Assembly: GCA_017994575.1 (NCBI GenBank)
Contig: JAGOKN010000002.1
Location: forward strand, 1 to 64,000
Direction: 5' to 3'
Length of the DNA: 64,000 nucleotides
Origin: Nitrosomonas sp.
Lineage (GTDB): Bacteria > Pseudomonadota > Gammaproteobacteria > Burkholderiales > Nitrosomonadaceae
Positions 43,527 through 52,092 of the stretch are shown here, in pieces. The translations under genes and the position numbers were made by a program. The notes under the pieces are model-generated. The model ran no database searches and was not told the origin of the DNA. It saw nothing but the letters and a program-made list of their open reading frames with translations. Position 1 is the first letter of the stretch. Each line of letters starts with the position of its first letter.

Positions 43527-44297
43527 ATGTGTAAGGAATTCGATTCTAACGAAAATACGAGCAGGCATGAATTAAATATGAATAGGCGTATTTTCCTTAG
43601 AACTTCAGCTGCTTTTACAATGGGTCTGGGGATGCTTCATGCCGGGATGTCTCGGGCAAGCTCGGAGGTTGCCACAACTTACTCGAGCATACCACCTAAA
43701 CCGGAAAATATACTCACTCCGGATGAGGCGTTTGATCGATTAATGCAGGGTAACAAACGCTATGTTAGTGGTAAATCTATGCTATTGGATTTTCATGATG
43801 TTGAGAAATCACTCGTCAGTGGACAAAATCCTTATGCTACGATTCTTGGATGCTCAGATTCTAGAGTGAGTCCCGAGCATTGCTTTGATGAAGCGCATGG
43901 TGATTTATTTGTTGTGCGTGGAGCTGGTAACTATTTGACTAATGATAATATCGCATCCATTGAGTATGCGGTTGCGGTATTAAAAACGCCTTTAATTATG
44001 GTGCTGGGCCATGAAAGTTGTGGGGCAGTGAAAGCGGCAATCGAAGCCGTTGATACGCATAAAAGCTTTCCTGGGCATATTCAATTATTGGCCAGTGCAA
44101 TAGCACCTGCAGTCAGGGCGGTTAGTGATACATCCAGCAGTCGCCTAATCAACGTGACAAAAGCAAATATTATTAGGAATGTCGAGAGCTTGCGGGTTAA
44201 AACACCGATTATAGATTCTTATCACGATGAAAAGAAAGTTCGTGTTGTAGGCGGGCTTTATCATTTAAAAACTGGAATTGTTGAGGTTATTGCATAA
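43527..44297 (+). CDS. Beta-class carbonic anhydrase with Tat signal
   Basis: 256 residues; zinc enzyme interconverting CO2 and bicarbonate. Zinc ligands are Cys109 and Asp111 in GCSDSR, and His162 and Cys165 in GHESCG. A twin-arginine signal (NRRIFLRTSAAF, then a hydrophobic run and ASS) indicates export of the folded enzyme to the periplasm. The likely start is either the ATG at 43527 or that at 43578 directly before the twin arginines. The gene looks more AT-rich than its neighbours and stands alone between two transposon remnants, which suggests transfer. A periplasmic anhydrase could supply bicarbonate or CO2 to an autotroph. Confidence 0.92.
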   Translation: MCKEFDSNENTSRHELNMNRRIFLRTSAAFTMGLGMLHAGMSRASSEVATTYSSIPPKPENILTPDEAFDRLMQGNKRYVSGKSMLLDFHDVEKSLVSGQNPYATILGCSDSRVSPEHCFDEAHGDLFVVRGAGNYLTNDNIASIEYAVAVLKTPLIMVLGHESCGAVKAAIEAVDTHKSFPGHIQLLASAIAPAVRAVSDTSSSRLINVTKANIIRNVESLRVKTPIIDSYHDEKKVRVVGGLYHLKTGIVEVIA

Positions 44298-44326
44298 AGT
44301 AAGTTTTGGTTGCATAAACAAATGGG

Positions 44327-44627
44327 GGAGGTCGCGAATCAAGAAATTTGAAGGGGAAAATTTATTTAGGGGATGCCGCTTTCGTAAATGAAATGCAGAA
44401 AAGAATCGGTAGGGAAAAGGACGATTTAAATATACCCCAGCAGCAAAAGCGGCCGACTGCAAAGCCTCTATCTAAGATTACAGCGCAATACAAAGACCGC
44501 AAAGCAGCGATTATTGCCGTTTACAAAAACGGTGCATATAGCTAACGAGAAATCGGGGAGTACTATCAATTGCATCCAACGACAGTTGGAGTTATCCTTC
44601 GTAAGAACAAGGATTCTTGATTCTGGA
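44327..44627 (+). pseudogene. Y1 transposase element, internally deleted copy 3
   Basis: The left end GGTCGCGAATCAAGAAA is joined directly to the last third of the transposase (from TTTGAAGGGGAAAATTT). The remaining frame reads IYLGDAAFVNEMQKRIGREKDDLN and IPQQQKRPTAKPLSKITAQ. A TAA interrupts it before REIGEYYQLHPTTV. It ends TTGATTCTGGACAC. The ends are preserved, so it might still be moved by the intact copy. Confidence 0.9.
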
Positions 44628-44655
44628 CACCTATTTGCAAAGCAAATGAGCCAGT

Positions 44656-44784
44656 ATACTCGAAGCCAAGCAATCGCTGACAAAGTACTTCCGGTTTTAC
44701 AATGCAAACCGGAAACATCAGATCTTGATGGCAACACTCGATCAGATCTATTATGAATCCATCACATTGCTGAAGACAGGTTGA
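44656..44784 (+). pseudogene. IS3-family transposase, C-terminal remnant
   Basis: The frame ILEAKQSLTKYFRFYNANRK continuing HQILMATLDQIYYESITLLKTG and a stop matches the end of IS3-group integrase-core transposases (FYN..R.H......P..VY). The rest of the gene is gone; Y1 copy 3 sits at its left. Its non-coding tail runs on to about 44835 and is repeated at 43379-43457. Confidence 0.8.
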
Positions 44785-44850
44785 TGGCAGGGAAAATAAC
44801 TCCCAAGACATCTGTTCAAAAATTGGGATCCACTTCTCTCCCTAAAACAC

Positions 44851-46215
44851 CTACCTGATCCAAATCGTTTTAATATTCACAAACTCGCGAATGCCGTGAT
44901 AGGACAATTCTCTGCCATAACCGGACTCTTTGATGCCGCCGAACGGCAAGCGTGGGTCGCTTCTGACGATGCCGTTGACGAATGTGCAGCCGGCGTGAAT
45001 TTGCCGTGCCAGTGCTTCACCGCGTGTCGGATCACCTGTCCATAGACTGCTGCCTAGACCAAATTGGGTTCGATTGGCCAACTGGACCGCTTCCTCGACG
45101 CTGCTGACGCGCACAATGGCAAAAACGGGCCCGAATAATTCTTCGTCAAACGCCGGCATTCCAGGTTGCACGTGATCCAGGATGGTTGGTGCGTAATAGG
45201 CACCTTGTTCGCCAATGGAAAAACCGCCGGTTAGTAACTTTGCACCTGATGCTAGGCTTCGCTCCACTTGCGCTTGCAATTCGGCACGCAAGTCCATTCG
45301 CGCCATGGGTGCGATGGTGGTTGCGGCATCCTTGGGGTTGCCACTGCGTAACTGCTTGATAAGCGCTTGCAATCGTTCCACAAACGTATCCGCGATAGCT
45401 TCCTGCAAAATAAAGCGCTTTGCGGCAATGCAACTTTGCCCCATATTTTGCAGCCGGGCGATCAGCGCTTGCTGTACAGTCCATTCGATATCGGCATCAT
45501 CCAGTACGATAAACGGATCCGATCCTCCCAATTCCAGCACACACTTTTTCAGATGCTGCCCGGCAATCGCTGCAACTTTGCGCCCCGCTGCACTACTACC
45601 TGTCAACGTCACCGCAGCGATGCGGCGATCGGCAATCACTTGTTCTGCTTGAGCAGCGCTGATCATGAATGTGCGAAAAGTATGGAGCGGAAATCCGGCT
45701 TGTTGAAATGCCTCTTCCAATGCAAGCGCACATTGCGGCACATTTGATGCATGTTTCAGAACCACCGTATTACCTGCCATCATCGCTGGTGCAGCAGCGC
45801 GAATCAATTGCCAAAAGGGAAAATTCCACGGCATGATGCACAAAATGGTGCCTAATGGTTGATAAACGACGACACTGCGGCTAGCATCAGATGCGATGAT
45901 TTCATCGCGTAGGTACGATACCGCATGATCCGCATAGTGTTCGCAGCCAATAGCACATTTCTCGATCTCAGCGCGCGCTTCCCTAAGCAGTTTCCCCATT
46001 TCTTCGGTGATCAGACACGCATAGCTTTCACTGTTTTGCCGGAATACTTGTGCCAGTTGCCGAAACAATTGCCCCCGCTGCTCATAACCAAGCGCTGCCC
46101 ATGCTGCTTGCGCTGATTCGACCTGATTCAATGCGCTACTGATTTGATCAGCCTGCCATATCGAAAAGGATTGTGTGATTTGACCTGTTGCCGGATTGAT
46201 CGATTGCATTGACAT
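44851..46215 (-). CDS. NAD(P)-dependent aldehyde dehydrogenase (succinate-semialdehyde type)
   Basis: 454 residues from the ATG at 46215 (MSMQSINPATGQI), which has GGGGAT upstream; a longer frame to 46239 is less likely. The catalytic cysteine is in NMGQSCIAAKRF, the general-base glutamate in LELGGSDPF, and the cofactor segment TGSSAAGRKVA is intact. The short N-terminus and the ending KESGYGRELSYHGIREFVNIKT resemble the succinate-semialdehyde dehydrogenase (GabD/Sad) branch; the real substrate is uncertain. It stands alone among IS fragments. Confidence 0.9.
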   Translation of the reverse strand: MSMQSINPATGQITQSFSIWQADQISSALNQVESAQAAWAALGYEQRGQLFRQLAQVFRQNSESYACLITEEMGKLLREARAEIEKCAIGCEHYADHAVSYLRDEIIASDASRSVVVYQPLGTILCIMPWNFPFWQLIRAAAPAMMAGNTVVLKHASNVPQCALALEEAFQQAGFPLHTFRTFMISAAQAEQVIADRRIAAVTLTGSSAAGRKVAAIAGQHLKKCVLELGGSDPFIVLDDADIEWTVQQALIARLQNMGQSCIAAKRFILQEAIADTFVERLQALIKQLRSGNPKDAATTIAPMARMDLRAELQAQVERSLASGAKLLTGGFSIGEQGAYYAPTILDHVQPGMPAFDEELFGPVFAIVRVSSVEEAVQLANRTQFGLGSSLWTGDPTRGEALARQIHAGCTFVNGIVRSDPRLPFGGIKESGYGRELSYHGIREFVNIKTIWIR

Positions 46216-46367
46216 GATGAATCCCCTGATACCAATCAAAGGGAATCGCTAAAAATTCATATTTTGTCACAATACTTCGTTGTTCACAAAAAACCTATCC
46301 TTACATATCAACTGAACAATTTGCAAAATGATGCAAATTTCCCATTCCAGTGAAATTCTGAGGGAAT

Positions 46368-46628
46368 TTATGAAGGAATTGAGTTTTTTAACCATTTTCC
46401 AACACATGAACGTTTTGGGAGCCTTTTCAAGTTATACGCCATTGCGAGTACTATGTGCCAATCATGTGCTTTAGCCAGTACAGTAACGTAGTTTTTTGGC
46501 TTTGAACCAACACACTTGGCTTCAAAGCTGCGCTCTACCGCATAACAGGCTTTTGTGACTAGGTTGTTGCGTCGCAACTGTCGTTGTGTCAACGTAGTGT
46601 TCTTGGCGGCCTTATCCTGAATGCCATT
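46368..46628 (-). pseudogene. IS5-family transposase, C-terminal remnant (type A)
   Basis: Minus-strand frame GIQDKAAKNTTLTQRQLRRN, then KACYAVERSFEAKC and LAKAHDWHIVLAMAYNLKRL, the end of an IS5-type DDE transposase including the last acidic residue (VERSF). An indel disturbs the segment after VERSF. It is cut off at the right by the end of the next IS remnant at about 46630. It differs from the other IS5 copies here. Confidence 0.75.
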
Positions 46629-46629
46629 T

Positions 46630-47187
46630 TTAAGACTCCTGCACAACCTCTCCTGCCAATTAGAGCGAAATGATACATTTCGAAGCAGCGATCGATGGTG
46701 CGCATATCGAGGCGAATCGGGTGTATGCGGACAAGGGATCGGCCAGTAATGCCAATCGACAGTTTTTAAGAAAGCAAAAGATCAAGAGCGCAATCATGCA
46801 TCGCGCGTACAAGAACAAACCACTATCGGTGCGCCAGAAGCTGGCGAACCAATTGGTCAGCAAAAAACGCTACATTGTCGAACAGTGTTTCGGCACAATC
46901 AAACGCTTATTCAAAATGGGACGCGCCAGCTACTTCGGTACGGCAAAAGTCAACGCCCAAGTCATACTGAAAAGTATCTGCATGAATCTGAAAAAAGCAG
47001 CCAACAAAATCTTCGTAGATCAACCATTAAGGGGAGCAATCCGTCCTAATGTTGCATAAGAGGGGGAAGCTCCCCTAAAAAAGGAAAAAAACTTCACTTT
47101 CTGCCAAAATGACGTGCAATCAGCGTCATTTGGAAATTTTTCTTTGTCACTACAGCTAAATTCTCGCGATTGTGCAGAGGTCTTGTC
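46630..47187 (+). mobile_element. IS5-family element, internally deleted (type B, copy 1)
   Basis: The left end AAGACTCCTGCACAACCTC at about 46629 and a matching right end, GTGCAGAGGTCTTG, at about 47173-47187 bound the element. Inside, a frame from about 46670 to 47059 gives AIDGAHIEANRVYADKGSAS, KSAIMHRAYKNKPLSVRQ and RYIVEQCFGTIKRLFKMGRA: the catalytic D and E of the C-terminal half. The first half of the transposase is missing. A dyad, AAATGACG/CGTCATTT (47107-47131), lies near the right end, 109 bp before the catalase start. Confidence 0.85.
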
Positions 47188-47239
47188 ATATGTATCATGT
47201 TTACCGACACACATCACGTACCACGATAGGAAAAACACC

Positions 47240-48701
47240 ATGAGCGATAAAAAGAAATTAACGACAAATGCTGGTTGCCCCGTTGCCGATAACCAGAACG
47301 TAATGACAGCCGGAGCGCGCGGACCACAGTTGCTACAGGACGTTTGGTTTTTAGAGAAACTAGCGCACTTTGATAGAGAAGTTATCCCAGAGCGGCGCAT
47401 GCATGCAAAAGGTTCTGGTGCGTATGGTACGTTTACTGTTACGCACGACATCACCAAGTACACGCGAGCCAGAATATTTTCCGAAATAGGCAAGAAAACA
47501 GATTTGTTCACCCGTTTCACCATAGTGGCAGGTGAGCGCGGCGCAGCTGATGCTGAACGCGATATTCGCGGCTTTGCTATGAAGTTCTACACGGAAGAGG
47601 GAAATTGGGACTTGGTAGGCAACAATACGCCTGTATTTTTCTTGCGAGATCCCCTTAAATTTCCAGATCTTAATCACGCGGTGAAGCGCGACCCACGCAC
47701 TAATCTTCGCAGCGCGAAAAACAACTGGGACTTCTGGACTTCATTGCCAGAAGCGCTGCATCAAATCACCATTACCATGAGTGAGCGAGGAATTCCGGCA
47801 ACCTATCGACATATGCATGGCTTCGGGAGTCACACATTCAGCTTCATCAATTCACAGAATGAGCGTCACTGGGTAAAGTTTCACATGAAATGCCAACAGG
47901 GAATCAAAAACCTGAGTGATGCAGAAGGAAGCTGAAGCTCTCATCGGTAAGGATCGAGAAAGCCATCAGCGGGACCTTTATGGAAGCATTGAGAAAGGTG
48001 ACTTTCCGAAGTGGACAATGTATATCCAGATCATGCCAGAAAAGGAAGCATCCACAATTCCTTATCATCCTTTTGATCTCACCAAGGTGTGGCCGCACAA
48101 GGATTACCCGCTCATTGAAGTCGGAGTGATGGAGTTAAACCGCAATCCGGAGAATTTCTTTGCCGAAGTCGAACAATCGGCCTTTAATCCGGCCAACATA
48201 GTCCCCGGCATTGGATTCTCTCCAGATAAGATGTTGCAGGGCCGTTTATTTTCCTACGGTGACGCACAGCGGTACCGGCTTGGTGTAAATCATCATCTTA
48301 TCCCGGTCAATGCGCCACGCTGTCCTGCACACAGCTACCACCGTGATGGCGCCATGCGTGTTGATGGCAATTACGGTAGCACATTGAGTTATGAGCCGAA
48401 CAGTTACGGAGAATGGCAGGAACAATCAGATTTCAATGAGCCGCCTCTCGCCTTGAATGGTGCAGCGGATCACTGGAATCATCGCGAAGATACGGATTAC
48501 TACTCACAGCCTGGCGCTCTGTTTAGATTAATGACACCAGAACAGCAACAGATATTGTTTGAGAACACCGCCCGTTCCATTAGCGGTGCGCCTCGTGACA
48601 TTCAAATCCGTCATATCGGCAACTGCCTTAAGGCCGACCCCTTATACGGTGCAGGTATAGCCAAGGCATTGAATATTACATTGAGTGAAGTACCGAAGTA
48701 A
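47240..48701 (+). pseudogene. katA: Catalase, split by a one-base frameshift
   Basis: Haem catalase of the small-subunit type, about 487 residues if repaired; converts hydrogen peroxide to water and oxygen. The first frame starts at 47240 ([19 protein letters not shown] upstream) and carries the catalytic histidine in [14 protein letters not shown]. It stops at 47935. The second frame carries the haem-ligand tyrosine in [14 protein letters not shown] and ends normally in ITLSEVPK. One surplus G at 47927/47928 (GCAGAAGGAAGC) causes the break; without it [19 protein letters not shown] reads through. No C-terminal loss. It lies between IS remnants. As written, no functional catalase is made. Confidence 0.93.
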
Positions 48702-48704
48702 AAA

Positions 48705-48880
48705 GGTATCGACTAGCCATTCGTTCGAGTGGGCGGCTCTGATGGATCGCCGCTTCCAGAGCTTGGATACAAAAATCGGCATCCAGTGTGTTGGATAAAC
48801 GCCAGCTCAGCACTTTACGAGAGTGCCAATCCATGATGGCAACGAGATAACCAAAACCTTTCTCCATCAGCACATACGTA
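48705..48880 (-). pseudogene. IS3-family transposase, integrase-core remnant
   Basis: The minus-strand frame TYVLMEKGFGYLVAIMDWHS continuing RKVLSWRLSNTLDADFCIQALEAAIHQS matches the centre of IS3-group OrfB, including the second catalytic Asp (IMDWHSR). It begins 4 bp after the catalase stop and is cut at the right by the end of the IS5-type element at about 48881. It could be the missing part of the IS3 copy at 44656. Confidence 0.82.
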
Positions 48881-49525
48881 AGACTCCTGCACAACCTCCC
48901 CTGCCAGTGCAATAACCAACTAAAATAGAGGCACAATTAAAAGACAGCTGGAGCAAAAGATGCAGATGAGTTTTGGAGCACTTGAATTGACAGCGCGATT
49001 GAAGCGAGACAGTGTACTGATGAAGATTGATGCCCTGATTGACTGGGAGGAATTACGTCCGAAGCTTAGGGGTTTATACAAGCGCGAGCTATCGCATGGT
49101 GGAGGACAGGAACCGTTTGATGCGCTGTTGATGTTCAAAGCGATACTGCTGGGTCAGTGGCATAGTTTATCGGATGCAGCATTGGAGCAAGCGCTGTGTG
49201 TACGGATTGATGATCAAGGGTGCGATGGGAGCCGGTCATTGATGCCACGCTGATTGAGTCAACGGCACGCCCTAAAAAGACGATCACCCTGGAGATGGAT
49301 GCCGAAGGTAAGGCTGTTCAATTTGAAGATGGCAGCCAGCCTGGAATCAGTTGTACCGAAGAACACAGTGCGGATCCGGATTCAAGAGCGCAGTCATGCA
49401 TCGCGTGTACAAGAACAAACCACTTTCGGCACGCCGAAGCTGGCAAATCAATTGATCAGCAAAAAGCGCTATATTGTCGAGCAGTGTTTCGGCACAATCA
49501 AACGCTTATTCAGAATCGGTCAATT
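48880..49525 (+). mobile_element. IS5-family element, degenerate (type B, copy 2)
   Basis: The left end AAGACTCCTGCACAACCTC matches the 46630 copy. The transposase starts at 48960 or 48966 (MSFGALELTARLKRDSVLMKID) and runs to PFDALLMFKAILLGQWHSLSDAALEQALC, then shifts frame near 49225 (VIDATLIESTARPKK holds the first catalytic Asp region). A large internal deletion follows. The C-terminal piece reads ANQLISKKRYIVEQCFGTIKRLFRIG and then breaks off 10 bp before the HDOD stop. It is non-functional. Confidence 0.88.
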
Positions 49526-49534
49526 ACACTGCCT

Positions 49535-50395
49535 TTATCCACACAAAGCAGCAGTTAACGATTTCACCTCTTCTTCTGAATCCTTCAGGATTGATTTGAT
49601 AGTCTCCTGATCCGCCAATGTTCCGATTTTTGCGATCACATCATCGCCCGTTTGATCGGATGGCAGGATAAAAGGAGATTTGACCGGCGCCAGTTGATCG
49701 GCAAACAGCAAGGTATCGCCCAGTGTGGTAGGAGGAGTGGACAAATAGCCTTCCCACATACAAATAATCGCTTCTATCACCGATTTAGGAACCGAAAGCG
49801 CATTGAGAATGGCGGTGCCGATCTTGATCTCGCACTCAAGCTCGCTTTCGTCTTCCAAATCGTCGTCATTTGTCCATGAGCTGGCCATGCTGGCGTCGAT
49901 CAATCCGGGGTAATACTTTTCCCGCGCCAGCAAATAAAACCAACTGATTTCATGAATCATGCCGGCAAACATGGCCGTATCCGGATCCTGGTGAGTGATT
50001 CGACGCGCGATGACCTGAGCCAGCGCGGCCACATGAGCAGAGTGTTGCCATAATTGCGCAACGAGTTCTTTGTTGAGTTGAGGTCCGGTGAATTGCTGCA
50101 CCACCACCGCTGTTGCCAAATTGCGCACTGTGCGCATGCCTATCAGTGTAACGGCTGAACGCACATCGGTGACTCTTTTTCCCGATCGATTAAACACAAA
50201 AGAATTGGCTATGGCGACTACTTTTGCCGACAAAAGTGGCTCGGCTTGTATCAATCGAATCACTGAATCGATGCCGCAATCAGGGTCTTCCAGTGTTCTT
50301 TTGAGATTCATCGCGGCATTGGCTGAGGTAGGAAAAACTAATTTTCCTTGCCCTACTTCAGCAGCCAATACACTTAACAGCGCACTTTTTTCCAT
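49535..50395 (-). CDS. HDOD-domain signalling protein
   Basis: 286 residues. The HDOD fold, a catalytically dead relative of HD phosphohydrolases, is seen in FPTSANAAMNLKRTLEDPDC, LSAKVVAIANSFVFNR and SAVTLIGMRTVRNLATAVV, followed by a helical HD-like core (MFAGMIHEISWFYLLAREKYY). HDOD proteins act in regulatory circuits, often with cyclic di-GMP or stress signals; partner and signal here are unknown. Its 3' end touches a decayed IS5 element, but the reading frame appears complete. Confidence 0.88.
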   Translation of the reverse strand: MEKSALLSVLAAEVGQGKLVFPTSANAAMNLKRTLEDPDCGIDSVIRLIQAEPLLSAKVVAIANSFVFNRSGKRVTDVRSAVTLIGMRTVRNLATAVVVQQFTGPQLNKELVAQLWQHSAHVAALAQVIARRITHQDPDTAMFAGMIHEISWFYLLAREKYYPGLIDASMASSWTNDDDLEDESELECEIKIGTAILNALSVPKSVIEAIICMWEGYLSTPPTTLGDTLLFADQLAPVKSPFILPSDQTGDDVIAKIGTLADQETIKSILKDSEEEVKSLTAALCG

Positions 50396-50754
50396 AACCC
50401 TCTCCTTTTACCTTACTCGACTCAAGCCCGGCCCATCATTCATTTCGATCAGGTTACGCTAAGATCGTCAGGATCCATTTGAGAATTAAAGACAGTTATT
50501 GAAGCTATTTCTTATTTTTGCATCCACCATTTTATCAATGGTATCAGTGGGTAACACTATTGACCCGGACTTACTCATCGATTGCTCTAAAAAAACAATA
50601 GGACGACAATTCCGGCTATGTGGATTGATGATGAGCAATGACATACGCAAGAAATCTTGAAAATCACCACACCGGCGGTTGCCTATCATAAAATATTCAT
50701 CTTCTTGTACTATAATTACAATCTGCTTACCGATTTCTTATTGACACTAAATTC
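50396..50754. promoter_or_regulatory. Divergent spacer between the HDOD gene and proA
   Basis: 359 bp. A minus-strand frame of 67 codons (50486-50689) resembles no family I know and has no clear ribosome site, so I do not call it. AT-rich sequence at 50700-50750 (TTGTACTATAATTACAAT) includes a TATAAT hexamer about 45 bases before proA, a plausible promoter. Confidence 0.4.
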
Positions 50755-52020
50755 ATGAATTCCACAGACATTAAAAATTACATGCAATCCATCGGCCGGG
50801 AGGCACGCGCGGCATCGCGTTTGGCCGCCAAAGCCGATACGGCGACCAAGAACCATGCGTTGACGGCGATGGCGAATGCCATTCGACGCGACGAAGCACT
50901 ATTATTGGCCGCCAATGCCAAGGATCTGGACAATGCACGCGCAAAAGGACTGGAAGCCGCCATGATCGACCGGCTGACATTGTCTGCCAAAGGTGTCGCT
51001 ACGATGGCGGAAGGCCTGCTACAGATTGCCGCCTTGGCCGATCCAATCGGTGAAATCAGTGGATTGAATTACCGCCCTTCCGGCATTCAGGTAGGCAAAA
51101 TGCGCGTGCCTTTGGGCGTGATCGGCATCATCTATGAAGCACGTCCCAATGTGACGGCCGATGCCGCGGGGTTATGCCTGAAAGCAGGCAATGCCGCCAT
51201 TTTGCGCGGTGGTTCGGAAGCCATTCATAGTAATCAAGCCATTGCCGCTTGCGTGCAAGAAGGACTGAAATTGGCCGGCTTGCCGGAAACAGCGGTGCAA
51301 GTAATTGAAACCACTGATCGCGCAGCCGTGGGTGAACTGATTACCATGAAGGATTTCGTCGATGTGATCGTGCCGCGCGGCGGCAAGGGATTGATCGAGC
51401 GCATTGCCAATGAGGCGCGCATTCCAGTGATCAAACATCTGGACGGCGTCTGTCATGTGTACATTGACGACCAAGCCGATATTGATAAAGCCATCAAGAT
51501 TGCCGACAATGCCAAAACCCAGCGTTACGGTACCTGCAACACGATGGAAACCTTACTGGTTCATGATGGCATTGCACGTGAGATACTTCCTGCACTGTGC
51601 CAGATTTATTTGGATAAAGGCGTTGAATTACGCGGGGATGCGACAGCCTGCGGCATCATTCCGAAAATGATTGCCGCCACCGAGCAGGATTGGTATGAAG
51701 AATATCTAGCGCCAATCTTAAGCATACGCATTGTCGATGGACTGGATCAGGCAATCGACCATATTACGCGCTATGGCTCGCAACATACGGATGCGATTGT
51801 CACCGAAAACTATACGCGCGCGCGTCGTTTCCTGCGTGAAGTCGACTCCAGCTCAGTAATGGTCAATACCACCACGCGTTTTGCAGACGGATTCGAGTAC
51901 GGACTAGGGGCCGAGATCGGCATCTCGACCGACAAAATCCATGCACGCGGCCCGGTCGGCCTGGAAGGATTGACCAGTCAAAAATTTATTGTGCTGGGTG
52001 ACGGTCAGTTAAGACCATAA
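50755..52020 (+). CDS. proA: Gamma-glutamyl phosphate reductase
   Basis: NADPH-dependent reduction of glutamyl phosphate to glutamate semialdehyde, second step of proline synthesis. 421 residues. The cofactor segment [13 protein letters not shown], the cysteine motif [15 protein letters not shown] (about 263) and the C-terminal [28 protein letters not shown] are all typical. proB is not adjacent. The lipoamide dehydrogenase follows after 72 bp. Confidence 0.97.
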   Translation: MNSTDIKNYMQSIGREARAASRLAAKADTATKNHALTAMANAIRRDEALLLAANAKDLDNARAKGLEAAMIDRLTLSAKGVATMAEGLLQIAALADPIGEISGLNYRPSGIQVGKMRVPLGVIGIIYEARPNVTADAAGLCLKAGNAAILRGGSEAIHSNQAIAACVQEGLKLAGLPETAVQVIETTDRAAVGELITMKDFVDVIVPRGGKGLIERIANEARIPVIKHLDGVCHVYIDDQADIDKAIKIADNAKTQRYGTCNTMETLLVHDGIAREILPALCQIYLDKGVELRGDATACGIIPKMIAATEQDWYEEYLAPILSIRIVDGLDQAIDHITRYGSQHTDAIVTENYTRARRFLREVDSSSVMVNTTTRFADGFEYGLGAEIGISTDKIHARGPVGLEGLTSQKFIVLGDGQLRP

Positions 52021-52092
52021 ACCACTTTAAAATACATTTTCTATCATCATATCACTGAGCGCCAAGCACTCGGTTTGTCTAAAAAGGTTGTT

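Noticed and set aside
47040..47090. AGGGG/CCCCT dyad before the catalase as a terminator
   Set aside because: The stem is only 5 bp and is followed by an A-run instead of a T-run on the plus strand, and there is no T-run after it on the minus strand.
50486..50689. 67-codon minus-strand frame before proA
   Set aside because: No ribosome site, no recognised family, low-complexity surroundings; left as part of the spacer.
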